From Dacryopinax spathularia (Eukaryota > Basidiomycota > Dacrymycetes > Dacrymycetales > Dacrymycetaceae): 64,000 nucleotides of DNA. The stretch covers positions 62,001 to 126,000 of the forward strand of contig JBBPFI010000003.1 of the NCBI GenBank assembly GCA_037974965.1. Reading direction: 5' to 3'. Positions 33,867-45,590 of the stretch are shown piece by piece. A program made the translations under genes and the position numbers. The notes under the pieces were generated by a model. That model was not told the origin of the DNA. It searched no databases and was given only the letters and a program-made list of their open reading frames with translations. Numbering within the stretch: the stretch's first letter is position 1; the number at the start of each line of letters is the position of its first letter.

Positions 33867-35365
33867 TCAGTTCATCGTGCTCACCCCGTACCACCTCAGC
33901 ACACCCTCATAGATCGAGTACATCACCGCTGCGTTCGGCACCACCCTCAGAAGATGCGCGCTCAACCCGCCATACAGGCTCCTCACGCCCTCTTCACGAA
34001 CGACAACAACGAACGTCCGGAACAGGCCCGTGTACTTCGTCCCCCCGCCTGCGTCGCGCGGCTGCCGTAACCGGGTACGGACGACTTCGTGTGGGTAGGT
34101 AAGGAGGGAAGCGATGAGCTTCGCGCTGCCGGCCGCGCAGAGCATGCCGAGCCATTCTGCTGTCCCTCCTTGGGCTTGGCCTCCTCCTGATAATCGTGTA
34201 GGAGGGACGTCGCCCACTTTCCGCCCCGCGAAGAACCGCTTCAGGTTCTCGTATAGTGTCCACTGGATAACGCCCTCCGTCGCACCCAAGTAACTCGCCG
34301 ACAGGCCCTTGTAGAACCCGGGGATGCCTTCATTTGCCCAGATATGGCGGATGCACGCGAGGGAAGAGGTGAAGGGCTTGGATTGGGAGGCGGAGAGTTG
34401 GAGTCGGGTCTTGACGACCCAGATGGGGTTCGTTGCTGTGCTTGTTACCATGCCTGTGGGTGGAGTTAGCATGTAGCTAGCGGAAGGGCGCATATACGGC
34501 AAATACGTTGGAGGGAAAAAGGGCGCATATATGGAGCAGATATGCATATATGGAGAAGAGAGGAGGGGATCAAGCAAGAAAAGACCAGCGGAACGCGCAT
34601 ATATGTAGGAAGGGGATTAACGGTGGGTGGAAAATGGAAGGGATCACTTCGAGGAATCCGAGGTGAAAAGAGACGCACCAGCCAGCGCCGCAGCGCTCAA
34701 AAACACCCACGACTCCTCCTTCCCGCCATTCAGCTGCTCAGCAATAATCTGCTTCCCATTCCCATACGTAAAGAAGTTTATACTCCTCGCCGGGACAACT
34801 CCCACCAGCGTCGGACCAAGGCCCTTGAACAGGGCGGAAGGACCTTCGTATTTGTAGATGGAACGGATGAGCAGGGCGGTGTCGTAGAATGCGTAGAGGA
34901 TGTTACGCGGTGAGCGGGCTTGGGCTTGGGCGGTGGCGTGGAATCCGGGCGGGAGGCGGGGTTGGAATGCTGGTCTGGATGCTGCTGAGGCGGAGGATGA
35001 AGACGAGGAAGAGGTTGTGGCAGTGGAGGTGGCGAGGTGGGGAAGATGATGTGGAGCGTGCTCGTGTGCCGGGACATGCTGGAACATACTGCTCTGCAAG
35101 CGGGTCTTGACGACGTCAAAGGGGGAAGTGACGATCGCGCCGCACATCCCTCCTAGCCTGTAGTCCCCACCCCCAAGTCAGCGACTCTCCTTGTGGTGAG
35201 TTGAGGAGCGGAATAGACGCACCCGCCAGCTACGAAATGTGCCCCCGACTTAGCGGGTATCCAGCTGCTCGTGGGGGAGGTGATAGGCGGTGGTGGGTCC
35301 GCCGTCATACTGGCTGAAGACGAAGATGAGGACGAGGCCGTCATGCTCGATCTGCTGGAGGACAT
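33867..35365 (-). CDS. RIM2: Mitochondrial pyrimidine-nucleotide carrier, Rim2/SLC25A33-36 type
   Basis: Six-helix carrier of the mitochondrial inner membrane; Rim2 exchanges pyrimidine nucleotides for mitochondrial DNA and RNA synthesis. The first exon (MSSSRSSMTASS..., ending AHFVAGG) joins GGMCGAIVTSPFDVVKTRLQ, the first PxDxxKxRxQ signature. Between helices 1 and 2 is a long insert rich in His, Ser and Ala, as in other Rim2 proteins. Repeat 2: GMVTSTATNPIWVVKTRLQL (the Trp in PIWVVK is typical of this subfamily). Repeat 3: LTYPHEVVRTRLRQP. The end is GGLSAHLLRVVPNAAVMYSIYE. Two introns; the second (about 34450-34680) is long and holds several GCGCATATA-like repeats. I start at 35365; longer frames upstream lack ATG support. 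It is divergent from HER2. Confidence 0.9.
34486..34606. repeat. GCGCATATA-like short repeats inside a RIM2 intron
   Basis: Four dispersed copies of GCGCATATAY or GCATATATGG (near 34488, 34523, 34544 and 34596), three followed by purine runs. All lie in the same unusually long intron. Confidence 0.5.
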
Positions 35366-35816
35366 CCTTCTGCTCTGGGCGTTGCCGAAGATGTCGGCTT
35401 TTGGAGTAGAGTCGTCTAGTGTATTACTGCCGGAATATAGACAGGCAAGATAGATAAGCAGTCTAAGGACAAAGCAGGTCGATAGAAAAGGAACGAAAGA
35501 CGAGAGCGAGTCGAAGATGTGAGAGGCTGAAGGGCAAGGAACGTGCTCCGTTGTGGACTGCCCGCTTTTCAAAACCCTTTCGAGGACCGCTGTGAATTTC
35601 GCAGGCGCGCGTCCCACTCGGCAACCAGCGAAGCAAATCGAGCGCCACTCGGAGGGGGCTAGTCATTTTCACAGATCGGGCGGGCTAACTATCGGCTCCG
35701 GGTTCACGGGGAGATTATGTAAGGGAGGGATCCCTGAGCAGGAGCAGGAAGCGCTTCGGTTGAGCGACTGAACTGGGGGAATTTGGCGTGTAAGGCGGTT
35801 GAATGAGAGAGGAGGG
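35366..35816. promoter_or_regulatory. Divergent promoter region, RIM2 / HER2
   Basis: 450 bases between the starts of two genes for mitochondrial proteins. No obvious TATA box. Could coordinate the two genes (inference). Confidence 0.35.
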
Positions 35817-37675
35817 ATGCGTCGTCGTATACCACCTTTCCGCTCACTTCAACGTCGAACGCTTTCTACCCAAGCGAAGAGATGGGAGCCCAAATGGTCA
35901 CCGGCTGAGTATCTCTCCGCCGCGATAAAATATGATGGCGGTCCAGAAGGATACAACGCATTCGTAACCCTCGATGCCGACGGTCCGCACATTTCATACT
36001 CCCAACCCAATCTAACCAGCCTGACTTGGCACCTGCTTAGCTGAGAATCATACCGAGCCTGCTTTAACCGTAGCAGTGAAAGACAACATCTGCACAGCCT
36101 TCTTCCCCACCACCTGTTCATCCCTCACGCTCTCCACTTTCCGTCCTCCATACGACGCGACATGCGTCCGACTCCTGCGCGAGGCCGGCGCACAAGTGGT
36201 AGGGAAGACGAACATGGACGAGTTTGGGATGGGGTCATGGGGCGTGCATTCCTTGCATGGAGCAGTACGGAATCCGAGGGATATGAGGAGAGTAGCGGGA
36301 GGGAGTAGTTCGGGGAGCGCTGCGGCTGTCGCAGCGGGTCTATGTGACGTGTGCGTCTTCATCTACCCATGTACTGATCCTCATCCAATTCTACCTTCTC
36401 TTCTTTCCCCTTTACCATTTCCCTTCATCTCCTCCGTCTTCGGCTTCTGGCCGACTAGGCTGAACATGTTGCAGAGCCCTAGGTACCGACACAGGCGGCT
36501 CCACCCGTCTCCCCGCCTCCCACACCCACACCTACGGCCTCAAACCCTCCTACGGCCTCATATCCCGACACGGCCTAATCTCATACGCCGATTCCCTCGA
36601 CACGATCGGCCTCCTCGCCCGCAGCATCCCACCCCTCCGCGCTGCATTCCAGATCGTCGCGCAGCCCGACAAGAAAGACCCGACGTCTGCGCCGCTGGAG
36701 GTGAGGGAAGCTGCTTGGAGGTTGATGGAGCGCCGGCTGGATCAGCTGGACGGTGTAAGGGGCTTAAGGGTCGGTGTACCTGCCGACCTATTCCCCGCCT
36801 CGCTCAGCCCCGCCGCGGTAGGCCCGCTTCAACGGGCGCTGGAGGGCTTAAAAGCGAGAGGTGCGGAGATCAAGAGTGTCAGATTACCGAGCACGAAATA
36901 CGCCCTTAGTGCGTACTACGTGATCGCCAGTGCAGAGGCAAGCTCGAATCTAGCGAGGTACGACGGAGTGCGGTATGGGTTTCGTGCGGAGGAGACGTCG
37001 GAGGAGCAGAGGTTGCAAGCAGGGAGTGAGGACACAGCGAGCAGGTATGCGAGGACGCGGACCAAGGCGTTTGGGGAGGAGGTGAAGAAGCGGCTGTTGT
37101 TGGGCACGTATGCTTTGACTGCCGAGTAAGTCCCTTTCGAGCCTCACTCTGTTCTTGCCCTTTCGGATAGTTGACAACGTCAAAACAGCGCATTCGACAA
37201 CTACTTCCTCCAAGCTCAGCTCGTACGCAAGCTGATCAAAAAGGAATACGACGCCCTCTTCCGCGCCCCGAACGTCCTCTCTTTGTCGCCCTCCGAGCTC
37301 GCCAAGCATACATCCTTCGACTCCGATCAAGCGTGGGGGTGGAATGAGGCAGGCGTGGATGTGTTGCTCCATCCGAGTGCTGTTGGGCCGGCGCCGTTGT
37401 TGGAGGACGTAATGGGTGGGAAGGGAATGGGCCAGGCAGGGGATGGGCTGGCAGCGTATGTGCAAGACGTATTGAGTGTGCCGGCGAGTCTGGCGGGGCT
37501 GCCGAGCTTGAACGTGCCTGTTCCGCCTGCTCCTACTTGGTCCGCGACGGATGGGGATGCGGAACAGGAGGTGAAGGGTGAGCTGGAAGTTGGGGTGAGC
37601 GTCGTAGGCCAGTGGGGTTGGGACGAGCTGGTTTTAGAGGTGGGGGAGGCGATCGCCCGCGGAGAAGAGGACTGA
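35817..37675 (+). CDS. HER2: Mitochondrial glutamyl-tRNA(Gln) amidotransferase subunit A
   Basis: GatA homologue (yeast Her2, human QRSL1) that turns Glu-tRNA(Gln) into Gln-tRNA(Gln) inside mitochondria. The ATG at 35817 opens a basic presequence MRRRIPPFRSLQRRTLSTQ. A 58-nt intron (about 35980-36040) joins LDAD to AENHTEPALTVAVKDNIC with the catalytic Lys. Then YDATCVRLLREAGAQVVGKTN, MDEFGMGS and RRVAGGSSSGSAAAVAAG with the cis-Ser. After an intron (donor GTGCGTCTTC, acceptor before GCCCTAGG) comes ALGTDTGGSTRLP with the nucleophile Ser. The tail has GEEVKKRLLLGTYALTA, FLQAQLVRKLI and PSLAGLPSLNVP-like sequence ending ARGEED. About 520 residues, the family length. An upstream TTG in frame is not used as start. 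Confidence 0.9.
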
Positions 37676-38374
37676 TTCTTGACCTTCTGGAAACGTTATA
37701 CTGTATCACGTCAGTAGCAGCTAGGACGGGCGCTGGAATTCGCCCCGACCCCGCACGCGCCTCCCGGCTGACATCCTACCACAGGCATTGTAACGAGCAC
37801 CGCTACTAATCCCAGCTTGGCGGTCAAGGCTTCAACTTGTCCCCCTCCCAACTTCGACCTTTCGTATCCTCCCTTGCCCGCACTGTATGTCGAAGGTCTC
37901 AGATGTATGACTATAAGGTTTCACAGGGGGCTTTGTGCTTTCTACAGATTGTTTCATGGAAGCGACGGAGGGAGTGTTCCAGTGGGCGCTTTACGAGAAT
38001 TTGAAGCGACGTGTTACTAAAAGAGGGTGGGCGACCTATATCCATCCAGTGGCAGTCCGTCTATTGGGAAGAGGGTTGATGTAGCTTCTACTAGGACTAT
38101 TTGAAGTGGAAGCACTCCACTTGATATCGTTCCACGTGAGCTCGGCCAGACCGAACAGATCGTCTCCTGACTTTCCTCACAGTCAATCTCGTCCCGAAGC
38201 GGTAGCATGTCCTCCTCGTATACTGCCGTTCATTCGGTGCTCTCAAGTCGACGACCCGGAATGCAGGGCTCATGAGCAAGTATTCATAGTCTCGATATGA
38301 TAAGCTTATAGCGTGATGCTATACTAAAGGGTAACGGAGGGCACAATTAACCACCCAAAGCAGGGGAGACGCAG
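37676..38374. other. Convergent 3' region, HER2 / F-box-like copy 3
   Basis: 700 bases with no supported gene. Short frames on both strands lack family features. Confidence 0.4.
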
Positions 38375-39957
38375 TCAGCGTGAGGAAAGTTTCTGCTGAA
38401 ATCGTCGTCCCAAATGGAAAAACTCCGCTTGGTTGTTTAAGATCCTCTGCAACTCCCCTTCCCTGTCACCCAACTCGGAGACCTCGATCCTACGCCCAGG
38501 GTATAACTGTCCGATGTAAAGAGCCAGTTGTGCAGGACTGACGTCCTCGAAGGTATACAAATTCAGGTCCATGGGAGGATAGTGGTTAGCCACTGGTATG
38601 GTCTTGAAGGCATGAAGTGAAGTGCTTCCCTCCACAAGTCGAATCCCGTGCAAGCTAAGGTGCGTCAGGGCAGGACAGAAGCGCGCGAATGAGCCAAGGA
38701 TATCCCATTCGATTTCGGGTCCGCCCTCGTCGCCTTCCTGGGACGTTTCCAGCACCACGTTGAGGTCGGTCAGCTTCCTCCAAGACGCGGCCACATTATG
38801 AAAGTATTCATCGTCACACTCAAGCTCCTTCGATAGTATGCTGACTCTCGCGATAGTGAGCCGGGTACACTTCAGAAGTGCAGAGAGGTTCCGCACAGAG
38901 AAAGCGTGCTCGGTTTCGAGATCGAGTACGAGGTCGCAGAGCGTTGCGCTGGACTGCACAATGTAGGCGCACAGTGTTTGGATTGCCTCTTCCTGGCTCC
39001 ATCTGTCTCCAGAAAGCGTTACACCGTTCAGGTGTAGCTGGCTGAGGGAGGTCATCTTGGAAAGCCAGACACATGCATTGGCTATGCGACAGTTCCCCAT
39101 AATGATGAAACGCCTCAAGGCGGGGAAGGCAGGAAGGTCGTCGAAGTCTTGTGCCGTAAGTTGGGCGTGTTGGGACGCAACCAGTTGCAGCGTTGTCAAC
39201 GACTGCAGCTGCAACAACGTCGAGACGGTGGTGCGGCTGAGACGCAAGTCGGGGCAACGAAGGCTCGACAGGTGAATGAAGGCGGGCAGCGCATCTTCAA
39301 GCGCGTTGTCGAAAGGCGCTATCCAGGCCCCGCCGAGCATGAGAGTTTTCAAACAGTCCGCCCCCTTGAGTACCTCCATCGTACGACGGAACTCCTGCCC
39401 CCAAGCATCCGGAGCTTGGATCGGACTGCTTTCAGCTGGCACGTGGCAGTGTAAGATGCTGACCTCTTGAAGGCTATGCGACATGAGGAGTCGGGCGACT
39501 TGATGGTGCTGAATTGAGTGCGCGTCGATACCCAGGAAGTGGAGATTCGGAAAGCACTGTCCCATACAGCCTGGCATGGAGAGCACTCTGTGCAGCCAGT
39601 CGATTGATCGTCTCCGCTCTGAGGGACTACGTGATGATCCCCGAGGCTCCTGAAGATCCAGCCGCCGAACAACGGATGTGTAAAGAAAGAGACGAGCCAA
39701 CGCCTGCAGGTCGCGATGTAAGCGCTTATTTAATTCCGTTTGGCGCAGCAGCTCACCATATTCCCCTGTTGGTCCTCCTTCAAAGGGAGCGCTGCTACAA
39801 GCTTCCGGAGACGCCGTTCAGTCGTTTTTCGCCAAGCCACTGGCAAGGCGCATGCAAATACCCCCTTCGAGCACAGTAGAAGCGCTTTCCTCTCCTTCAG
39901 AGGTAGGTACTCGATGATTTTCTCAACAAGTTCTTGTATGGTCCACACTGAGTGCAT
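38375..39957 (-). CDS. F-box-like/LRR family copy 3
   Basis: Same layout as copies 2 and 4. Head: MHSVWTIQELVEKIIEYLPL and LLLCSKGVFACALPVAW. A 52-nt phase-0 intron (39704-39755) follows GNM. Exon 2 starts ALARLFLYTSVVRRLDLQE and contains the FPNLHFLGI, VARLLMSHSLQEVSIL and LPAFIHLSSLRCPDL blocks, then further Leu-rich strands, and ends LALYIGQLYPGRRIEV and RFQQKLSSR. About 510 residues. The reading frame is uninterrupted, so this copy looks functional. Function as a ubiquitin-ligase adaptor is inferred from the head only. Confidence 0.72.
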
Positions 39958-40487
39958 AGTGGTAGTATATGAAGCAATCCAAGTAAGCTGTTGGAGTCGT
40001 GGATTGGAAGGCGCGAGAGTGATGGAGGTTTTGACGACAAGACCGACGCGACGCGGGAAGTTACATGTATGAAACCGCATCAACTGGGGGGTGGCAGTGC
40101 CTTCCGAGACATTCCTACAACCGGCCGAGCTCGCCTGCATGTCTTGACGTAGCCCGGTACCCCTCGACAGAACCGTTCCCCCCATGGGAGTCCAAACTTT
40201 CCTTAATGTTAGCCCTGGGCGCAGGGATGAGTCCCAGTTCGGGCCTCCGGCGAGGCTCCTGAGTTCTCCGGAATCAGTGGTCAATGGACTGGAGAGGCCG
40301 AGGTTCTGTCAACGTCGACAAACGGGACTACTCTACTCGCGAAGCACGACCACACTTGAGTCTTCCGGGCGTGCTCCAGGGGACCACGCTCCAATCAATT
40401 GCGTACGAATTCCTCTCCCATACGGTATTGCACCGGGCTACCACACCCAATCTGCAGTCGCCATGCTCAGGACCTAAACGCTTCAAG
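39958..40487. other. Spacer, F-box-like copy 3 promoter and ataxin-10 3' end
   Basis: 530 bases with no supported gene or repeat. Confidence 0.4.
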
Positions 40488-42320
40488 CTACATCCCATTC
40501 TGCGGCAATTTGAGCCTCAGCTCTTTGATCCCCCCATCATCCTCCTCCTTCCCAACCAGCTCGAGTCCCTCCACCTTCTTCTGGTTCCCGACATTCCCCG
40601 CGAGCAAGTTGCGCACAGCAAAAAGCGCATGTTCCCTCAGATCTGCGCCTCAATCAGTACACCTCCTCGCTCAAGTCGAAGAATCGAGGACATACAAGGG
40701 TTTCTCCCGTCCCCTGTTGTCAAGCTGAGAATGAGCTCCAGCCCGCCTGCCGCACCGACCCGATCCTGAACTTCTCGGGAAGAATGAGCGAGCGTCGAAA
40801 TGAGCCTAACGAGGGAGCGATTGATGTAGCTCAGCGCGTCTGGCACCTCTGAGGTTGTTGGTGCGTCTGGTAGTGAGCCTGATATCGGAACTGCGAGGGG
40901 CGTGCTAGGAGGGGCTTGAGCCGTGAGATGCCGCAGAAGTTCTGTATGGATCGTTAGTTTCGGCTGGTATGCAGAATAGATTGGACGGACCTATTAGGGA
41001 TTCTGGCACTCCGAGCCCTTCGTCATCTCTGCTCCTCTCGAGTACGACACGCAGATCTCGCCGGCCTTCCGTATCTTCCCGCAAGATCGACTCGTTCAGG
41101 ATATCGAGTACGAGGACGGTTCCCTGGCCCACATTGAGTTCCGGCTGTTCGTGTTCTCGGAGATGACGTATATGCGCCGATAGTGAGAGAAGTGATGGGA
41201 CGAGGGAGTAAACGGATGATGTTGATCCGGATGGGCGCGATGCCGAGTGAAGGTAGGAGTCGTACAATTTCAGTAATGTGAGCTGGGCTGGCGGTAACGG
41301 ATGTGCGGGTCTGGAATATGGTTAGCCACCGGATCCGATCATATCAAGGAACCGCACATTGATGATGATGCAAATAGATGGTCGAATAAATCCAGCTTGA
41401 AGCTGTTGCTAAATATGGCATATCTGGAATCAAGTCATCAGGTTAAGGTCTGCTGCGGGCGATTTTGGAGACGCACCCTAACTCAAAGATCCTCGCTTCA
41501 TCGCCTTCCTCTCCTGCCTCAAACACCCGATCTATCCAGTCTAGCAAAGGTAACATCGTTCGACTCTCCGGCAGCAGTTGTGTTCGTGTGCTGCTCCCGG
41601 CGGTGCAGTTGAGCACCAGGACAAAGGTAGGGACAATCGTCTTGAGATCCTTGCTGTATAGGAGCCGTCTGTGTGGAAAGTAATCAGAAACATACAAGAT
41701 AGTGGAAGTTGGTTGAGAGCAAGCGTACAAGATCGGTGATGACTCTCCCGGCATTGACGCATACGTGGACCACAGCTCGTCTGCCAGGACGTTGTTGGAC
41801 GTTATGAGATTCGACAGCAACTGAGCGAGACCTTGAACATGAGGATGATCTGAGCTGAGGTCAGCCCACGACGCCATACTGAGGATGGCATTAGCGCACA
41901 GGTTTCCTCTTCCAGCCAAACGCCTGCCGAAAGCTGCTGAAGGATGCTCCTGATGTGCGGTTCGGCCGCACTGAACCTGAATCAGCCATTGCCATCACGG
42001 CGTCATTGCAATACGCACAATGCGGCCTTTTGATTCAGAGATACACCCGCCACCGCATTTCTGGTCACTCTCGTCAATCCCAGCAGATAATCGGCGTATC
42101 CATCGTCGATGACCCCAGGCTGAAAAGTCGCAGCGAGTAGCTCCCAGTTACGATTCAAGCCGCTCCAAAATGCCGGTTTGGACGCTAGCGCCGATCTTGC
42201 TTCCACCGATGCCGCAAGATCGCGGGCGTATGTTAGGAGACCGTGGCCCGTCGAGGATCGACTTTCCTGGCTAGCATCTGACTCGCCAGTATCGAGGTCG
42301 AAGGGGAAGGACGCAGACAT
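40488..42320 (-). CDS. Ataxin-10 family armadillo-like protein
   Basis: Cytosolic helical-repeat protein of the ataxin-10/Ctr86 family; its fungal role is poorly defined (cytokinesis and copper-related phenotypes are reported for relatives). MSASFPFDLDTGESDAS opens the protein, followed by armadillo-like helices (LARDLAASVEARSAL-like, YLLGLTRVTRNAVAGV, VQGLAQLLSNLITSNNVLADELW). The hallmark C-terminal block is split by a 56-nt intron (donor GTATGTCC, acceptor GGCGCAG): DGRNP joins YLREHALFAVRNLLAGNVGN, the conserved NPxxREhAiFAiRNLL motif. The stop at 40488 follows KLPQNGM. Several short introns (near 40900, 41290, 41420, 41670 and 41950). About 470-500 residues by my exon reading; exact 5' exon joints are not all checked. 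Confidence 0.8.
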
Positions 42321-43784
42321 TTACTGTGCGAAGGACCCTGGCGACAGACGTCAGCTTTCATTCCAAGGATTGCTGATCACGTGCAGGTACATTGCCATCA
42401 TTCCCTGTGCCATTGGATCGGTCTGCGCGTATGGCTTCCCACCTTTCTGGGCATTTAGCGCTGACCCCTCAATCGTTTCATCCGATGATTTGGAAAGGAC
42501 GGCCGCCATTTGGATACGAAGTCGAACTTCGCAAAACGATTGTCGCAGCGCCCAAATATGTACGCATGGACAACCTCACCACCGCCCCGTTCTGCAAATA
42601 TCGACGAAACTCGCAATCGCATATTCCGACGATGGTACTATCCGTTGCTTTCGGCGTAGTTAGAAGAGAAATGAAAACTTGTTTGCATCAAGCTGCTTCA
42701 CGACGGCCATCGCCCAAGTTTGATGGATTCCTTCGGCACGTTATCCATGATGACTCATGGTGCTTCCCAATACGAAGTTCTCGGAAAGCGAAGCAACACT
42801 TCTTTGATCGTTAGCAAAGCCGCATGAGCACCTTTGATGAAGGACTGCACCGTACAGCCTTCGGCATGAACGCCTGGAGGGAGCTTGCGGTGAATTCCTT
42901 CCCCGCAGTCCATCCTCGGCATGAAGATGCCGTCCATGTCGTCGGTTGTCTTTTAGAGTGACGGCGGGATCCTTCTTACGAAGCCTGTCAATGTTCCTAG
43001 TGGCACGGTTGCGTTGGCTTCGTCCGATTCTCGCGGCACGCGCTGGGGCAGCTTCTCACCCAGAAAGCAGGTCAAAGGAAAGCTTCTCCGGCACGCACAC
43101 CCGCGATCCATCCCCCGCTGCCTGAACCTTCACCTCGCCGTGTAACGGCTTGATGCTTCTTTCAGGGCACAGCCTTGTTTCTTTTGATTATCATACTCAT
43201 CATGCTTCTGCAACGCGGAGGCCGATGCTCTCCCCAGGCATCTGCGGTCCGGAACTCAAGATCGGAGCTGTAATCAGCACAGTTTGTACGGGTCACCTGC
43301 ACAGCACGCGTTCGATCCTTCTCGATAACGGCTAGCGCTCGGCTTCCATACGGTCCACCTGGCCCATGAGCTGCGCTGGCATCGGTACTTGGCTCGGATT
43401 GGCAAGTCACCTTTAGCTACTTGCACCGACAACCAAAATGAGAAGCTATTCTCGCGCGATCTCGAGGGGACCGATGTAGACAACGCGAAACTGCTATCTT
43501 GCCCATAGGATTAACCGAATGAGCCTTGCCGTCGTCAGGCCAGGATACTCTGCGGTGTTATCTCGGTCAGTGGAATGGACCAGTCTTACCTGAATGATCT
43601 TCCTTATAAAGAAAGTCCAACTTCTTCTGGACGGGATGATGCCCGTGATCGGCCGGACTATCCTCGTGGGAGGAACGTTTTGATGGAAGACGTTGTATTG
43701 CGAAGCATCAGACTGGCTGAGGTCATGCGGGGTTCTGGCGTGTCCTCACGATGCGACAGCTGGGCGAACCCCAGCTCGAAAGTC
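42321..43784. other. Intergenic 1.5 kb, possible gene relic on the minus strand
   Basis: No gene I can support. On the minus strand, 42755-42937 encodes a protein-like peptide (DGIFMPRMDCGEGIHRKLPP, then HAEGCTVQSFIKGAHAALLT), and further upstream, about 43040-43150, another (LHGEVKVQAAGDGSRVCVPE). They are in different frames without a clear intron. This may be a decayed gene; family unknown. Confidence 0.3.
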
Positions 43785-43792
43785 TATAAAAG
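43785..43792 (+). promoter_or_regulatory. TATA box of the small gene at 43858
   Basis: TATAAAAG, an exact consensus, 66 bases before the ATG. A pyrimidine-rich stretch with CTTCCCTCACACTTTC follows, a typical fungal initiation region. Confidence 0.6.
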
Positions 43793-43857
43793 GGGCGACC
43801 TTGAAGTCGCTCTTCCCTCACACTTTCGTCACAACCGGCCTTCATCAAAGCCCTTAT

Positions 43858-44411
43858 ATGCTCAGTCCGACAAGTCGTTGTGAGTTGTCCTTCGTTTGCC
43901 TGCTATACGTCCATCTCATGTTCGCCAGATGTTGTCCGGAACGATTATGGCACCAAGTACAGACGTATTGAGAAGGACGGATTGACCGATCGTAAGCCAT
44001 CCATTCCGATCCACCGTCTCAAGTACTGACATCGTTGCAGCCGAGAGACAGCACTACCTTGCCCTCCTGCGAAAGACGGTGGCAGAGGACTTCACACTGC
44101 CTTTCCAGCAGGACAACACCGGCAACTGGGTGCTATACGACAGCTATGCCGAGATCCACGACTGGACGTTGGCATCCGGCACGTATCGGACCCTAGAACA
44201 GACACGCTGGTTCGTTGTTCTGATGCACCATCGCGGACAAGAAGCATGCCGTGTTGTTGGTCGTCTCGTCTTCGAAGACAGTCTGCCGGCCAGCGGTGTC
44301 CAGCTCAAGTCCGCGCTCGAGATGAGCATCAGGTACGGTGCGATCGCGATCGAGATGAAGAGGGGCGTGGTGCACGAGCCCGTAGCGCAAACTCAGTTCC
44401 AGCTGTTCTAG
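43858..44411 (+). CDS. Small conserved-looking protein of unknown function
   Basis: Not recognised. About 150 residues in three exons. MLSPTSR joins, across a 49-nt intron (43880-43928), YVVRNDYGTKYRRIEKDGLTD. A second 49-nt intron (43992-44040) joins PERQHYLALLRKTVAEDFTL. The rest is QQDNTGNWVLYDSYAEIHDW, TRWFVVLMHHRGQEACRVVG, then SALEMSIRYGAIAIEMKRGV and the end QTQFQLF. Both introns keep frame with good splice signals, which supports a real gene. No signal peptide or membrane segment; mixed alpha/beta character. A consensus TATA box upstream suggests strong or inducible expression. It ends 110 bp from the 3' end of the SEC72 gene, facing it. Confidence 0.7.
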
Positions 44412-44521
44412 CTGCGCGAGCCCCTAAACTGTATCAATAGCACCTGTTTTCAAGCATTCGCATAGTATTTGCGACAGGGAACGGATAACATCCACGAGAA
44501 TACTGGTCTGACAGCTGCGCA

Positions 44522-45590
44522 TCAAGCGGTGACTGGCGTCTTCTCTTGCGCGGTCATCCGATCTATATCCTCCACCGTCTTCTTCATCTCCTACGGGGAG
44601 TGTGAGCCAGAAATGACGATACAGGTATGGTACGAGCATACCTCGCTGTCTGCGTCAAAGGTCAGGCCTAGTTCGAGCGCCTCCTTCGCCTCCTGATATC
44701 GGCCCATACCAATCAACGCCTTCGCCTTTCTGAAGTGACCTTTGCTCCAGGGACGCTTCAGCCCAATGACAGCATCGGCATCCCATAAACCGAATTCGAA
44801 CTCGCCATCTGCCACGTATGCGGCCGATCGATTGGAGAGGCACATGGCAAGTTCTTCACGCATGATGATATGTGGTTCCCATGGTGGACGGGAAGCAGCG
44901 ATATCGAGTGCCTGGGTGTAGTGCTTGACTGCGATCGCATGCTGTCCCTTTTTGAACATGGTCTGGAACGGAACGTGAGATAAAGTCGCATGCTAGAGCA
45001 CATGTGCGTACATTGCCCTCATCCTTGAACTTCGTCATTCTTTGCGTTCGTGCTCCACCATTCGGTATACCTGGCTGGTTTGGAGGAGGCGGTGGTGGTG
45101 GAATACCATCCTTGCCGAGGTTCGTCATGAGCTGTTCCGCAAGCTCGTTCAACGCGGCGAAATCCGTGCCGCACTTCTCGCATGTTACCTCGCCATGGTC
45201 CTTGCAAACCGCTGTCATCCGCTCTTCATCCCCAAATGCGACTGGAACCGGTTTGTAGTTGCTATCCAGCAGTGCCTGCATTGCTGGATCCAGCGGTGGA
45301 GGTGGTGGAGCAGCCATGGCCTGAGCCTGTTGTGCCTGCTGCTCTCGTAGTCGTTGCTGCATCGCAAGGATCTGAGCTCTCTGCTCTGGCGGAAAGCGAG
45401 CCAGCATTTGTGGGGTGATGTTGCGAATATCGATACGCTGCGGTTGTGGTTGTCCACCAGCCGTGCTTGCCGTTCCGGGAGTACTCGGCGTTCCCGGCGT
45501 TCCCGGCGTCGACGGCGTGTAAGGGGTACCAGGAGTACTGGGTGTAAAGGGCGTATTGGGCGTTGGAGGCTGCATCGGTCGTCTAGCCAT
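44522..45590 (-). CDS. SEC72: Sec72-like TPR subunit of the ER translocon
   Basis: Cytosolic partner of Sec62/Sec63/Sec71 that helps post-translational import into the ER by docking Hsp70. MARRPMQPPTPNTPFTPSTP opens a Thr/Pro/Gly repeat head, then LARFPPEQRAQILAMQQRLR. A small Cys/His block, CKDHGEVTCEKCGTDFAALN, is seen in fungal Sec72 proteins. The TPR domain begins MTKFKDEGN and, across an intron, TMFKKGQHAIAVKHYTQALD, CLSNRSAAYVADGEFEFGL and FRKAKALIGMGRYQEAKEAL. A last intron (donor GTATGCTC, acceptor CCCGTAG) gives EMKKTVEDIDRMTAQE and the stop. The ATG at 45590 is the first in frame; codons before it are not ATG. About 320 residues. A general TPR co-chaperone is the alternative. Confidence 0.75.

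Noticed and set aside
35799-35816. HER2 start upstream of 35817
   Set aside because: The upstream in-frame codon is TTG; the ATG at 35817 begins a proper presequence.
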